From Ornithodoros turicata (lineage: Eukaryota > Arthropoda > Arachnida > Ixodida > Argasidae): a stretch of 64,000 bases of DNA. The translations under genes and the position numbers were made by a program. Below, piece by piece: positions 11,511-24,626 of the stretch. Position 1 is the stretch's first letter. Each line of letters opens with the position of its first letter. The DNA lies in the NCBI RefSeq assembly GCF_037126465.1, contig NW_026999295.1:3286001-3350000 (forward strand). Reading direction: 5' to 3'. Under the pieces are notes generated by a model. That model was not told where the DNA came from and did not search any database. It saw nothing but the letters and a program-made list of their open reading frames with translations.

Positions 11511-12456
11511 TACAAGGTGTGTGTACCAAATGTTATAAAAAATTCTAACAAGTGACGCACTCGCTAAAGGATTGTGGGACCTACAGCAGTTACCTTCTGG
11601 GATCTTTTCCCGCCATATAGGAAACCTTTGAACAGCTTTAATTGTGGAAAATTTATTTAACAATTGAACTTTGAAAATTGCCTGGCAAACCTTGTTCCTT
11701 TTTTTCATATAAGAAGTTCAGCACGGATAACTGTTTATTGTAAGACGTATTCCCTTGTGTACAAAGGGGACTGCACACAGGCAAATGCCTCGCAGTCCTA
11801 CATTACTCTACATTACATATGTTAGAAAAACAATAAAAATGAACAATGAAAACAACAACAATAACTACCCAACAATAGCTACGCACAGTACAGCAACTGA
11901 AATACTCGAAAAAAATAGTGAAGTGCTGCTTTAGCGCTGCGTGCATGACTTCCAAAAAAAAAGACATGCGCGGAAGGTGTTGCGAGAGGAGGAAGTGTTC
12001 CCCCCTCTTGTTTTACCTTTCTTTTCCACGCTTTGACCTATGCTTGCTTGGAGTCTTATCACCAAGCAAGCAAAACAAATGAAGACAGGGACACTTCCTC
12101 TTCTTGCCGCACATATTGCGCACGCTTTCTTGTGACAATCAAGCAGGCGGGGCTAAGGCAGCACTTTCACTAATGTTTTCAACTATTTCTCTTGCTATAC
12201 GGTACATAATTTTTCTTGGGTTTGCGAATATCTGTGGAGGACTTCATATTTCTGTTAAAAAAAAAGAGTGATGTTCGCTTGGCAATTTTCAAAGTGCGAT
12301 TGAAAAAAATATGTTTCCCTCAATTAAAGATTGTCCAAAGTCTTCCTAACTGGCGACAAAAAATTCCAGAAAGTAATTGCCGAAAGTTCCACAAACCTCC
12401 AGCGAGTGCGTCGCTAGTTAGAATTTTTTTTATCACTTTAGGTGAAACCCCCTGTA
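11511..12456. mobile_element. Inverted-repeat DNA element with TACA(A/G)GG ends
   Basis: The ends are inverted relatives: TACAAGGTGTGTGTACC at 11511 and, read from the right, TACAGGGGGTTTCACC ending at 12456. About 200 bases of inverted similarity follow inward (left 11511-11710, right 12255-12456), containing AGCGAGTGCGTC, TTAGAATTTTTT and GGCAATTTTCAAAGT on matching strands. Such TACAGGGTG ends are common on arthropod non-autonomous DNA elements. The ORFs at 11349-11708 (minus) and 12216-12548 (plus) translate similarly only because they read the two repeat arms; they are not genes. No transposase is present. Confidence 0.6.
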
Positions 12457-13142
12457 CATACAGAGTGTTTGCTCAAACGTGTCCGGAAATTTTATTTAAA
12501 GCGAGCGATAAAAGAGAAACTAGCGCTGCTTTTCGTCTACTTGACTAAGAAACAGGTGCTACACTCTAAATCCTGTGACGGACATGTGCCAGGTAAATTG
12601 GCTTAAGGTAAGCCAACCTAGCTGTGATGCATCGTACGACGCCTGCGTTTTACTCGTGTTTAACAATCGAAGTTTACACATTTCGACATCGACAAGGACA
12701 TTTCACAAGTAAGTGACTTAGTTTTACTAATAAATGTGATTTATTAGTCCACGAGCGGGGCGACAAAACGTTGCTGTTGAAGCATGTGCGCGGCACTTTG
12801 TGACTCGTATGTCAAGATCTAAACGTTAAACTTTAAGCAGTACGTTACTGGATAGAGTCATTGTGATAGTCCAGACTTCCTGCACTTCACGGGTATGGTC
12901 TCAGCACGTAGCAGGCGTTGAAGTGCGCTTGTCAGGTGTGGGATCTACGGCTCAGTTTGTTGGTCACGGTATCGACGATTGTTTGCTTGGATCAGCCTTG
13001 TCATGCCTGCCGTAACTGATGGCATAAATTGTTCAATGCAGGTTCCCTCACTGCCGCCCACAACATTTAAAAAAGTGTGTGGTGAATGTCAGGCGAAAGG
13101 ACTGGACGCCGTCGGGGACATCGCTGGTCTGCAGCAAACATT
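12457..13142. other. No recognisable gene
   Basis: Short spacer between two repeat elements. Only small ORFs, no recognisable motif. Confidence 0.4.
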
Positions 13143-13146
13143 TTAA

Positions 13147-14063
13147 AGGAGCAGTCTAAAGGCCCACAACTTTGTTTCTGTTTTTGGTCAGTATGGAATG
13201 TTAGACAGCCGAAAACAGTTTTCCCACAATTAGTGCAACCGTAGAGAAATTGGGACGCCTGCAATAGCTCCCCGAACCTCCCGTGCGCGAAACAACCTCC
13301 TTCGACTTCACGATAGGCACGTGATGAGCGCCACCACGTGCGTCACTATGTGACGCGAGTGGTGGGACGCTCCTCATTGGATCTGGGATCACATGATCGA
13401 GGTGAGCAACAAGACGCCATGCGTTCTCCGGCTACGTGATGTCCGAAACGGAGGGTTTGAAGGCTGTCCACGACACAACCACGATTTTTTGGGACCGCAG
13501 ACACCACGGGAAGAACGAGTGGTGCAGCCCGAAATTAACTGCGCTTGTACAGCGAAAACCCCGTGCTCCCCGACAGTGTGCAGCCTGTCCGACCGTTTTC
13601 ACCGCGCAGTTGGTGCAGCGGCTAACAGGTGGCGCCACAATACCGCCGCCATCGCTTGCTTTCTGCTGCTGTGAATTCTGAGACTCCACAGAAGCCACGG
13701 ATATATTACTCTTGTGATCGTAATCTTATTTTCTCAGGCTGCATACATGCTTTGTTTTCTGTTAGGAAACGTGATATAAATCATATAAATAATAGAAGTC
13801 AACAAGAAACAGCTCGCAATGTTCGTAGCAGATGGTTTTTCCTACGAACGAACGAGGGGCTCTCTACCACAAACGTCACAGTAGAGTGGGTGTGGTCTGC
13901 AGTTGGAGCGCTCCGGCCTGTCACCGCGGCAGCGATTTTCCAAATTAATTGCGCCGTGGTGAAACAACTTTGGACAGAAATATTTTTTGGGAATGCTTTT
14001 CACATACTGCTTTACAAGATGACTGCAGTTTTTGGCCATGTTAGATACCATTTTAATGCTCCT
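13147..14063. mobile_element. TTAA-flanked MITE-like element
   Basis: TTAA at 13143-13146 and 14064-14067 flank short inverted ends, AGGAGCA from 13147 and TGCTCCT up to 14063. TTAA duplication with short TIRs is the piggyBac-type signature. The 917-bp interior holds overlapping short ORFs without recognisable domains. The TIR is short, so chance is not excluded. A second TTAA element with related ends (AGGGAGA) at 27554-28089 supports the call. Confidence 0.45.
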
Positions 14064-14067
14064 TTAA

Positions 14068-16390
14068 AGACAAGTGCTTCGACAGAACAGGGCAAACCGT
14101 TCGACTGAGGCCTGACGCTGTGCCCAACAAGTTCGACTTCCAAAAACACCTAAAGAAAGTAATAATGCATACGTCATATGTAGAGGACGGATTTATATAC
14201 ACTAAAAGCTGGTTGAACACACATGCATGAAAAATTCATTAATCTTGCTCAAAATATGCACCTCTAAAAATTCACTTGCATGCATTTAAAACACGCAACA
14301 CATTCACTGGGGCAAAAGTACCTTACTTTATGCAGTGTACAAAAAGCATGCAGAGTTGAAAGCATAGATCGAGAAGTTACCCGTCAAAAGGAACCCGTTA
14401 CGAAGTTACCATGTGAAAAATGTAGCTAAGTTAATAACAACGTTATTCATCCCGAAACTTAACCCACAGTTACGGAGTTACTTAAAAAAAGAACGAGTTA
14501 CTCCCAAGTTACTTCGGACACAAAATAGCACTACACAGGTGCAGCGCGTGTGAGCAGTTGAGTTCGACCCTGAATTGCCCGCGTTGTCGTTTATGTCCAA
14601 CAATTCGAACGCTTTGCATCTTATCCCCCGTGGGCACACAGTGGTTCAGCTTCATTTCAATAGCAGCAGTCCTTACTTCCTGCACAGAATACTGTCATTG
14701 ACTGGACATCACGTTTTATGACATCAAATGCCATGGAAGAACCGGAGAGAAAGTAAGAAAATAAGTGGACGTGAGGGAAAAGCGAATTAAGAGTAACTTG
14801 GAACTTGGCTTAAGTTACTTTTGCAAAGTTACCTGAAAAAGAAATGAGTTCCTCTGAAAGTTACCACGGCGCAAAAGTACAGAGTTAAGTTATAAGTTAC
14901 CAAAAAAAAGGAACTTAGTTACAGTAATGAGTTGCCTCGAACTCTGGTTGAAAGTGTGTATTTGCATGAAAGTCTAGCATCTATGAATCATGTTCCCTAG
15001 TTAAGAGTTTCAAGCGATGGTTGATGATTGGAATCAGTACTGCATGAAGGGCACCTTAAAGCTGCAACTAGTCCAATATATGAAAACACTCCTGAATTAT
15101 GCATTCATATGCAGTTAAAAGCCACTTCATATTCGATAGGATAGTACTAAGATGGGCAAAAGCATATAAAGAAAAAAGTGTTGCATGAAAATTTTGCCTA
15201 ACGTACAAACTCGTATTAGTGGGACATACAAACACACCAGCCACATGTCTCTTTGGTGCGTTCTAGCATGTTTACTTTACTTAGAGACAATAAATAATTA
15301 TTCAACCTCGAATGTCTACTCTACAGTTCTTCCTGCTTAAGTTTGCGACAATATGTGTTTGAATGCAGCCCAAATGAAAACAATGTGATCCGTCTGATCA
15401 AAGAAGTTTCCCAGTGCTACAGCAGTATCGGACTGTACCACCTTGCCAAGGAATATACAGAGAAGGTGACAGCCAGGCCTCATCTGCGAAAGAAATTGTC
15501 AAGGTTGATCATATTCAACAACCAGTAACGCACTCTACCCACTTACCTGGTTGACTGCTTAAAACTTGCTGTTGCAACTGGACTTGTGATACTTTGATGT
15601 TGGAGCTTCCACCACAAGACCTTGCTACTTAGCCTTTTTATGACTTATTCACTCTACCCCTAGTCATTTTGAACTGTCTTTACCGCCATTTACTTCCCCA
15701 GTGCACATATTTCTAGTCGATATGTTTTTACCGTCATATAGCCTTTATATCACATATCATTCTAGTCCTTTGGAAGTGCTTTAGTGCCGTTCGGCATTTC
15801 GTGTCATATTTAGTCATATCTAAACTTCCTGTGCAAAGCATAATGTTTATAGCCAAGCGTATTAAGGTGGTTACAGAAGCAAACGTGCCAAACATTGCTG
15901 AATGCCGAGAGTCAATTCTGAGAATACTGCTCCCTGGCATTCCACACCCCCGACGAGAAAGGAAATGGGAGAAACACGAGAAGCAACACGCTGCACACGC
16001 TGACAGACGACAAAGGAAACGTAACACAACAAATACAACACCACACAAAACCAGAAATAACATAATCGAAGTTCAAAGTACAAAAGTGGAACGACACGAC
16101 CTCACACGAGTACAAAATAGACAGGAACTAACATGTGTGTGACGGGATTTCACACAAAAAACGTAAGGAACCCACTCACAAGGGATTTCTGCAGCGATCC
16201 GTGGCAAAATTTTAGCGAAGCAGCAAGGGAAGCGCTCATAAACAGCAAAACTTGTCACAGCTTACATGCATTCCAATGGGCTGTAATGGCTCTTCTGAGT
16301 ACCGCAATATGGCGGCCGGTTGGCATACCCTTTCCCGCGATACCCCCACCTATCCGCTATCCAGCCTTTACACATATAGATCAGTGGTCA
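14068..16390. repeat. GTTAC-rich repeat and unassigned sequence
   Basis: From about 14370 to 14945 the motif AGTTAC/GTTAC recurs many times at irregular spacing, often next to A-rich runs (AAGTTACTT, GAGTTACTT). This looks like the internal part of a repeat related to the GTTACTT-rich element at 36427-39054. From 14950 to 16390 I see only short ORFs, including overlapping ones of 109-113 codons at 15734-16142 on both strands, without recognisable content. Confidence 0.4.
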
Positions 16391-17583
16391 GGGCACGTGT
16401 AGTCGCCATAACTTTGAGTCTCGACCCTGAGACTGGCCGGTAACCTAAATTGCGATGACGCGGCGATAGCAAACCATAGTGCGTAGTTTTGACGATTATT
16501 AAATTTTTGACCAGTTCGACGCTTACGAAAAATGAAAGAAATGCTGCTGCTCTTGTTCTACTCCTCGCACTGAAATAAATCATTTCAAATAATTGTACTG
16601 GGTGCTTATTTATTTATTTATTTATTTATTTATTGTAAGTAGTTACGCAAGTATACTGCATAGTTTTGACGATTATGCTTCATGGATGTGTCATTTCCAA
16701 ATTTTTGGCCAGTTCGACGTTTCGCTCCGCTCTTATGCGTGAACATTGTCTCAGCTTATGAAAAGGGAAAGAAATGTTGCTGCTTTTGTTCTACTGCTCT
16801 CTTCTGTTTTTGTTTTTCCTTTTTGTAATTAGTTACGGGAGAAAATAATTGTACTGTGTGTGTGTGTCTTTTTTTCTTTTGTAAGTAGTTATGGAAGAAA
16901 CATATTGTACTGTGTGTGTGTGTTTCCTTTTTGTAAGTATCCCGATACATTTGATCGAACGTCGTTTGGTCGAAAGGCATTTGATCAAACACCGTTTGAT
17001 CCAGACGGGAGCGGTCGTTTGATCGATTCTTTTATTCGTTCGCTTGGAGCGATGATGAAACAAAAAAAGAAGAAAACAACAAAAGAAAGCTTCAGATCTA
17101 AATGCTCTTATCCCAAGAAATATTTCACTGTGTAATCCGCTTGTCCATAAACACAGTCCTCATCCTAATCCATTCGTATCCAGAAGGTGATCCGATGGTG
17201 TGCCTTTTTTTTTTCGCTATTTATTTGCATTAAGCGCTAAACTGCGTTTGTACGAGCTTTGAAAGTAAAGTTAGACGTTTAGCTTCACGCTCATGTCCTC
17301 GTGGCTGATACTGCTTCAGCGCATTGCTAAACGTACGCCCAAACATTTCATTTGCCAAAATGCTCCGCAACCCGGGAACAATTTTTTCCTACGCCCACGC
17401 TAACGTGAGTCATGTTGTTCGCTGCATTTTTCTAACCTATCTGCCGGAAATATGCAGAAGGTATCAGTAGAGTCACTAAATCCCTATTAAGTGACTCTAG
17501 GTATCAGGGCCTTGGAGAATTGCTTCTTAATCTTGTCACGTTGCCTGTGCGTTCTCAGAACGCACAGACAATCATACAGACTT
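16391..17583. repeat. Left arm of large palindromic repeat (holds the empty Gypsy site)
   Basis: About 1.19 kb that is inverted relative to 19801-20198 plus 26484-27258. It runs from GGGCACGTGTAGTCGCC at the outer tip, through tandem blocks of the kind TTACAAAAAGGAAACACACAGTACAATTA (on the other strand), a TTTGATCAAACG-type repeat block at about 16947-17030, and the region around 17190 that preserves the uninterrupted sequence at which the Gypsy element inserted into the other arm. Two hairpins lie at 17472-17501 (AGAGTCACT stem) and 17545-17567 (11-bp stem CTGTGCGTTCT). Confidence 0.8.
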
Positions 17584-19800
17584 TCCCAAATTGGAGTTCT
17601 CATTTCTCTACTCGCTTCCAAGACTGAAGCAACGGGGGTGGCGATGCCCTCATTCGCACATTGTGCTGTTTTCTAGAAAGGCGGAAATCCCTGAACACAC
17701 GGGATGAGCGACCTGTAGCCTCTAACCGCGACACCCTTCACCGCTGGAGGCTACAATGTGGAATTCCTGAGAAGCCCACAAATATGGGAGGATGAGATAT
17801 GTGTATTTAAGTGTATTTTAAATATAAATATGCCTAAAACGGTATTTAAATATCAATACATTTTTCTTGTCTGTATTTAAATACGTATTTTAAATACATG
17901 TACTTATATTTTGAATACAATGTATTTAAATACTGCCCATCCCTGGTGTTCTGTTTCATGAGCTATCCACAATGCCGCTCCTGTATTTTTGGAACCATGG
18001 AACCCCGCCGAACCATTATTTCCGCCCTCTGCGACCAGGGGCCGTAGGCTAAGCCCGGTGCTCGTGCATTATTTCCGGAACCCGGTGCAGAGTAGCCTGT
18101 GGCACTGACTGTCGTCTGAGTTAAAGGGCCCAATCTTGTTTTCTTCCGACAGTACTTAAAGTAAAATCAGTTCAAGCAAAGATACTTAATTAAGTACCAT
18201 TTAGCTATTTTCATTGTTGTTTTGACGACTGAGTGACCAATGTCAGCCTGTCTTTCCACTTCTTATGTCGCAAGTAAGAAAAACTCCGAACTCGGGATCT
18301 TTTTTTTTTTTTCGGAACCCGCCGCTGCTGCGTGAAGTTTTCCCCCCTTTTGTCTGCTTCTGATTCAAGTGGACTTTGTTTCATCCCTTTTTTGTGTAAA
18401 TTAAGTCGTATTTATAAGATTAGTGTTGTCATACATATGTTGAAATTTTGTTTACCCTGCACGATCTAACGATTAGAAAGAAACGAGGCACATCTGCAAT
18501 ATTGGATGTTGCCACATGAAAGGTCTTTTTCGTATTATCGAACGATAGCGTCCTCACCATTCTGGGACGAAAAGTTACTAAGCTACGCAATTAAACTTTG
18601 TGTTGTTTTGTATATCTGTGTGTGCGCGCGCGTGTTTCCCTGTGTGCACTTTAACATTTCCGGAAAAGTAACTAGGCGCGACAGCCATGTGGTAATGACC
18701 TATCGCAAAGTCCATACTCTTGTCTATAATCCTAAAGATGTTTCGGTTACTTTACCAAGAAGCAGCAGCTTCAAGAAGCAGTACAAAGTTCGATTTTCAA
18801 AATGTTCTTATGACCGCGTATATTTATTATCCTCTGACAAGACGCAATAAAAAGCACTTCGATCCATGTCTCACGGCCAAAGATCTCTAAATAAGCAGTT
18901 GACATCGGAGTTGAAATCGGAAAAAGTAAAATAAAACGCTTTGTTTTTCTGAGTTTGTTTCCAACAATATACGTTCAAGCAACAATGCTTACCGGTTGCA
19001 ATGGGCCAAATTTGGAAAAAGATCGATGTATAACGCGCACGAGTGCATGACGCGCACCGAAATGCTGTTACAAGTTTACTGCTCGATCAAACGGTGTTTG
19101 ATCAAATGCCTTTGGACCAAATGTCCGGCGTTCGATCAAACGGCTTTCGACCAAACGACGTTCGAAAAAAAAAAGACACACACAGTACAATTATTCTCTT
19201 CCGTAACTACTTACAAAAAGGGAAAAAAAGAAACACAAAGTATAATTATTTCGAAGGATTTAGTTCAGTGTGAGGAGTAGAACAAGCAGCAACATTTCTT
19301 TCCTTTTTACATACTTCCGTAACTACTTACAAAAAGAAAGAAAAACACACAAACAGTTCAATTATTTTAAATGATTTATTTCAGTGCGGGGAGTAGAACA
19401 AGCAGCAACATTTCTTTCCTTTTTACATACTTGCGTAACTACGTACAAAAAAAACGATAAAGAAACACACAGTACAATTATTTTAAATGATTTATTTCAG
19501 TGCGAGGAGTACAACAAAAGCAGCAACATTTCTTCCCTTTTCCATAAGCTGAGACAATGTTCACGCATAAGAGAAGAGCGAAACGTCAAACTGGCCAAAA
19601 ATTTGGTAATGACACATCCATGAAGCGTAATCGTCAAAACTACGCAGTATACTTGCGTAAATACTTACAAAAAGAAAAAAAAAAGAAACACACAGTACGA
19701 TTATTTCAAATGATTTATTTCAGTGCGAGGAGTAGAACAAAAGCAGCAACATTTCTTTCCTTTTTCATAAGCTGAGACAATGTTCACGCATAAGACCGGA
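17584..19800. repeat. Interior of the palindromic repeat
   Basis: Spacer between the two arms. It holds TATTTAAATAC-rich sequence at about 17800-17935, a T-run near 18301-18312, a 114-codon ORF (18506-18850, plus strand) with no recognised domain, and from about 19080 extra partial copies of right-arm sequence. Those copies include a TTTGATCAAACG-type block (19080-19165) and at least three tandem units of about 120 bases made of TTACAAAAAG, CACACAGTACAATTA, TTTATTTCAGTGCGAGGAGTA and CAGCAACATTTCTTTCC. Confidence 0.6.
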
Positions 19801-20198
19801 GTCTGTATGATTGTCTGTGCGTTCTGAGAACACACAGACAACGTGACAAGATTAAGAAGCAATTCTCCAAGGCCCTGATACCTAGAGTCACTTAATAGGG
19901 ATTTAGTGACTCTACTGATACCTTCTGCATATTTCCGGCAGATAGGTTAGAAAAATGCAGCGAACAACATGTCTCACGTTAGCGTGGGCGTAGGAATAAA
20001 TTGTTCCCGGGTTGCGGAGCATTTTTGCAAATGAAATGTTTGGGCGTACTTTTAGCAATGCGCTAAAGCAGTATCAGCCACGAGGACATGGGAGTGGGGT
20101 TAAACATCTAACTTTACTTTCAAAGCTCGTGCAAACGCAGTTTCACCACTTAATGCAAATAAATAGCGCAAAAAAAAGGGCACACCATCGGATCGCCT
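19801..20198. repeat. Right arm of palindromic repeat, part 1
   Basis: Inverted copy of about 17190-17583, ending at the GCCT duplication (20195-20198) where the Gypsy element begins. The continuation of this arm resumes at 26484. Confidence 0.85.
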
Positions 20199-20821
20199 TG
20201 TCGCGGTTAGGAATGCTCTATCGGGAACTAATCTGCCCCGAACCCTACTGGCTCCACACCACACAGGCGGGAAATCCTAAGCATCCACAGCCGGAAGGGG
20301 AGCCGAAGCTCCACACAACACAGGCGGGAAAAACTTAGCCTCCACAGCCGGAAGGGGAGTCTACCTCTTTCGCGACTTCCACAGCCGAGGGAAGATACAA
20401 GTACTCACACAAGGCGAGAAGCGGTGCTAGAGAGGCAGAGTGACAAGAGGCCGAGACAGTTTCCAGAGATCCAACCAACGACCCCCGGCAGTGGCCCAGG
20501 ACGCTGCTTGTATAGGTCCAGAGCATGGTCCAGTACCACTGCGGAGGCTACACTTTATTCAACTAAATATATACAAAACAAACACTTGGGGAGTGAGTGC
20601 GCGCCGGAAGGTGGTTTCGCGTTACAGTTACGAAAGAAGAGAAAGTCGTTGGCGGGAAAGGCGAAAGTTGAACAAAGAGTTAGGCAATCATATTGGCAAA
20701 CAGTTATATAGTAAGTCATGATAGTGGAATTGTCTGAATATGTGGTTATTGGAATTGTACTCTTAAAAAGGTGCTCAAAAATACCATACAAGTATAAGTA
20801 TAAATTTAGTATGGCGCGACA
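20199..20821 (-). repeat. 3' LTR of the Gypsy element
   Basis: 623 bp, bounded by TGTCGCG...CGCGACA. The adjacent internal side (read on the minus strand) ends in a purine-rich GGGGAAGA at 20829-20822, the likely polypurine tract. Confidence 0.95.
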
Positions 20822-20829
20822 TCTTCCCC
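20822..20829 (-). other. Polypurine tract of the Gypsy element
   Basis: GGGGAAGA on the minus strand, directly before the 3' LTR, as expected for the plus-strand primer of LTR retrotransposons. Confidence 0.7.
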
Positions 20830-20944
20830 GTACAAAGAAAGAGTGTCCCCACTCTTAGTAGATTGAGTACATTCTGCACAGGTAATAATAACAATAAAGC
20901 GACAGGTACAATTCAAGCACGACAATATAGCTCATGTCCAATAC

Positions 20945-23900
20945 TCAATAATATAAAAAGTCTGGGCGCTCAGTGCGTCGCGCGTGACGTCGAGGTCGGC
21001 AATCTGAGTTCCCAATTGGGCGCGCTTGCGGAAGGCTAGTTACATGTCGGGAATCCGCTTCGTCGTCTGACCCGTCGTTAGCGCTGAAGAACTCGTCATC
21101 CCCTGATTCATCCTCACTGCCGCTTACATTGCCGTGGTTGGAACCTTCGTTTCCCTCCGGAGCTTCATTGCCTTCTGATTCTTCCCGTAATTCCCACGTC
21201 GGATAATACGGCTTCAGACGAGAAACATTAACAATGTCAGTTCTCCCACCGGTTCTGTTCTCAATTTCCCAGTCGTTCTCGGCTGTTTGCCGGACGAGGC
21301 GGAATGGACCATGATAGCAATGAAGGAGCTTTGTTGTCCGTTTCTTTGACCTCGGCGGTGACAAAACATAGACGAAGTCTCCAGGCTGGAAGTTGTGGCC
21401 CCGTCTACGTTGGTCGTAGCGCTCCTTGTTCTTCTCTTGTGCGTTTCTCTCTCTTTCAGCGACGATTTCCCGTGCAAGCTGGAGCCGCTGTTGTATGATT
21501 TCCGGATCTTGAGAGGAAGGCTCATTGTAACGGTTTTGCAGGGTCACGTCAATAGGAAATGCAGGCTCGTATCCGTGCAGGAGGAAGAATGGCGTGTGCC
21601 CTGTCGTCTCCTGCTGTGACGAGTTATAGGCGAACAACACATAGGGAAGAAACTCATCCCAGTCCTGATGGCTGGACGACACATACATGCTTATCATATC
21701 GACAAGCGTCTTGTTGAATCTTTCACAGAGTCCATTTGTTTGCGGATGGTAGGCCGTCGTGGTCGCGTGATTTGTCTTCAGCAGCGCGAATATTCCTTTC
21801 ATCATCGTAGCCATGAAGTGCTGCCCACGGTCCGTGATTAATTTATCCGGGGCGCCATGTCTCAGCACGATGTTCTCGATGAACCCTTTTGCCGCCTCAG
21901 ATGCAGTGGCTGCCGGCGTAGCAACGGCTTCCGCAAACTTAGAGTGGTAATCCGTCATCACAAGGATGTAACGGTTACCGTTCCTAGACTTCGTAAAGGG
22001 GCCCAGGAAATCCATTCCAACCTGCTGAAAGGGGCGTGAAACAGGAGGAATGGGTTGTAAGAACCCCGCTGGCTTGAGAGGAGGAGCCTTCCGTGTCTGG
22101 CAGTCCTTGCATCCCATGGCGTACTTCGTAACGTCGGAAAACATCTTCGGCCAGAAAAATCTGCTTCGTACCTTTTCCCAGGTGCGCTTGATATCCAGAT
22201 GCGCTGCCGTTATATCATCATGGCAGGCTCGAAGTATTTCGGGACGTAGGCACCCTGGAACAACGAGCACGAACCTTGTCTCTTCTTCATTCTTTGCTCT
22301 ACGGTAGAGTACACCGTCGACCATCCGGAATGCCCTGGCTGTTCTTTTTACCCTCCGATCAACCGGGTCATCCGGGTTTTCCAAATGTCGAATTATTCTG
22401 GCCAAGAATGGATCTCCTCTCTGCTGCTCCGCAATGTTCCCTTGATCCGTGACCAGAAGCGGGGACAGATTCATCACTTTCCGGTGCTGGATCATAAGCA
22501 AGGCGGGATAAGGCATCGGCGTTGTTATTCTTTCGACCTGCTCGATGGCGTAGCGTGATATTGAATTCTTGAAGGAGCAGGGACCAACGGATGAGCCGTT
22601 GGGATTTTTCACATTCATCTGCCAGGTGAGGCTGGACTGGTCGGTCACAACTGTAAACGAACTGCCGAATATGTATGGTCGAAATTGGCGGCAGGCATAC
22701 ACAACAGCAAGGCACTCCTTTTCCGTAGTGCTGTAGTTGCTCTCAGCTCGATTAAGGTGACAGCTGGCGTAGGCTATCACACGTTCTTCGGTACCGTCCC
22801 TCTGCACGAGGACAGCGCCAATACCATAGTCGCAGGCGTCCGTGTGAATTTCCGTCGGCTTTGTTGGGTCGAAGTGGCAGAGCACAGGTTGAGAGACAAG
22901 GCGTTGCTTAAGCGTTGCCATAGCTGTTTCCCACTCGGCTGTCCACGCAAATGGCACACCCTTCTTCGTGAGGTTTGTCAGGGGTCGGGCAATACGTGCA
23001 AAGTCTTTGACGAATCGCCGATAGTAGTTGCCGATCCCTAGGAAGCTTTGGACCTGTTTCTTGTTTTTTGGCGATGGTATCTCCTGGATAGCTGCAATCT
23101 TGGTCGGATCCGGTCGAATATGTTCCCCGTCGAGTACGTGTCCGAGGTATCTGATCTCCTTCTCCGCGAATTTGCACTTGTCTAATTTTAGGCGCAGGTT
23201 AGCATTATCCAGGGCCCGGAACACCTGTTCGAGATCCGTCAAATGGGCTTCCATCGTCTTGGAGAAGATGACAATGTCGTCCAGGCACGCCAACCACACT
23301 CTCCAAAGGAGACCACCAATTGCCTTGTTAATCATCCTCTGGAAAGTGGCCGGCGCGTTGCACAGTCCGAATGGGACCGCATTAAATTCGAAAAGTCCTG
23401 CATTACAAGCGAAAGCAGTCTTTTCCTTGTCTTCTTCTCGGATACCGACCTGCCAATAGCCGGACGTCAAGTCTAGGGTTGTAAAGTACTTGGCGCCTTG
23501 TAGAACGTCGAGGATGTCATCTATACGCGGCAACGGGTGTACGTCCCTCTTCGTAACGGCATTGACTTTCCGGAAGTCGACCCAGAAACGCCACGTCCCG
23601 TTTGGTTTTCGCACTAGGACCACCGGGGAAGCCAACGGGCTGTTCGATTCCCGAATGACACCGTCCGCCAGCATTTCATCCACCTGAGCCCTGATTACTT
23701 CTCGTTCGTAGGGAGAGCAACGATAGGGATGCTGCTTTATGGGCGCCGCATTACCGGTGTCTATCGCGTGCTCCGCCAAATGCGTCTGACGAATAGGGTT
23801 GTCCTTTCTTGTGAACAGGTGGGAGAATTTGGAAAGCAGGCTGTGTAGCGCGGCTTGATCCTGGGCTGATACGTGAGGTCCAAACCGAATGTCTCCGTCG

Positions 23901-24196
23901 TCTTTTGGCGTTCCTTCTTGGGGTGCCACTACGCAGAGCTGGGTATTCAATATGGAGGTGGCCAATCCAATTTTGCTATGGGCGTGAATGATGATGGGCG
24001 AGGAGGTTGAATTTGCAACGCGAACGAATCCCTTCTGCTGTTGCACGTTCGTGATAGTACGTGCTACTGATAAACCGTTGGACAGTTTAGGGTACGACTC
24101 GACAAGTTGTAGCCCATCATTTTGAACCTTTACTTGCAGAACCACTTCCGTTCCCGATTGGATACGCACTTGGGAAACATTATATACGAGCGTCAC
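20945..24196 (-). pseudogene. pol: Gypsy pol: reverse transcriptase, RNase H, integrase
   Basis: A 1,083-codon frame. From the start it carries a protease-RT linker, then reverse transcriptase with RKPNGTWRFWVDFRKVN, LDLTSGYWQVGI and the catalytic box LACLDDIV. RNase H follows (EIHTDACDYGIGAVL, STTEKECLAVVYA), then an integrase with an HHCC zinc-binding part (CHDDITAAH...CKDCQ), catalytic Asp in GMDFLGP and in ITDRGQHF and Glu in CERFNKTL, then a GPF-type module and an acidic tail rich in DE. Between about 22600 and 22480 the frame reads out of phase: the expected segment (AGRKNNNADALSRL) appears in another frame (22368-22715). So two compensating frameshifts damage the RNase H-integrase linker while keeping the ORF open. 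Confidence 0.92.
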
Positions 24197-24201
24197 TTTA
24201 T

Positions 24202-24579
24202 TTACACAATTTGCATTACGCTCACTAAGGTTAATAGAAAAGGTTTCTTGGTTAATATGCAGCTCGTCATTATAAAAGCCAATAACAACGTTAGCGTCCC
24301 TACAAAACGGTATCCCCCCAGAACGTCATACTGGAAGTCCTTCAAAACGATAAAAGACATGGGAAGAATTAAAGTGTTCGAAAATTCCACATTCAAAACA
24401 CATTGTCCTGCTGGTTGTGCCAAATCGCCACTGACTGTCTTGATGAACACGTGCGGTGCTGGCTGTACAGTCACGGAAGATAACGATGATAAAAAATTCG
24501 AAGATATAATGTTCACTGCTGACCCTGTGTCCACTATAAAGTTTGCAACGGGTCCTTGTACATTCACAGGTAACTTCAA
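24202..24579 (-). CDS. Gypsy aspartic protease region
   Basis: A 125-codon frame with the aspartic protease signature FIVDTGSAVNII at about residues 13-24, followed by a hydrophobic ILPMSFIVL segment and DVLGGYRF near the end, typical of retrotransposon proteases (ILGxDFL-like). It lies between gag and the RT frame. It probably belongs to a single Gag-Pol frame that is now interrupted before 24196. It may still be translated by frameshift, but no clear slippery site was established. Confidence 0.8.
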   Translation of the reverse strand: MKLPVNVQGPVANFIVDTGSAVNIISSNFLSSLSSVTVQPAPHVFIKTVSGDLAQPAGQCVLNVEFSNTLILPMSFIVLKDFQYDVLGGYRFVGTLTLLLAFIMTSCILTKKPFLLTLVSVMQIV

Positions 24580-24626
24580 CAGTTCATTTTTTGAAAGCGT
24601 TGCGGTAGGGCGGCCAGACGTGCCCC

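Noticed and set aside
11349..12548. Two ORFs (119 and 110 codons) with similar translations on opposite strands
   Set aside because: They read the two arms of an inverted-repeat element; similarity comes from the DNA repeat.
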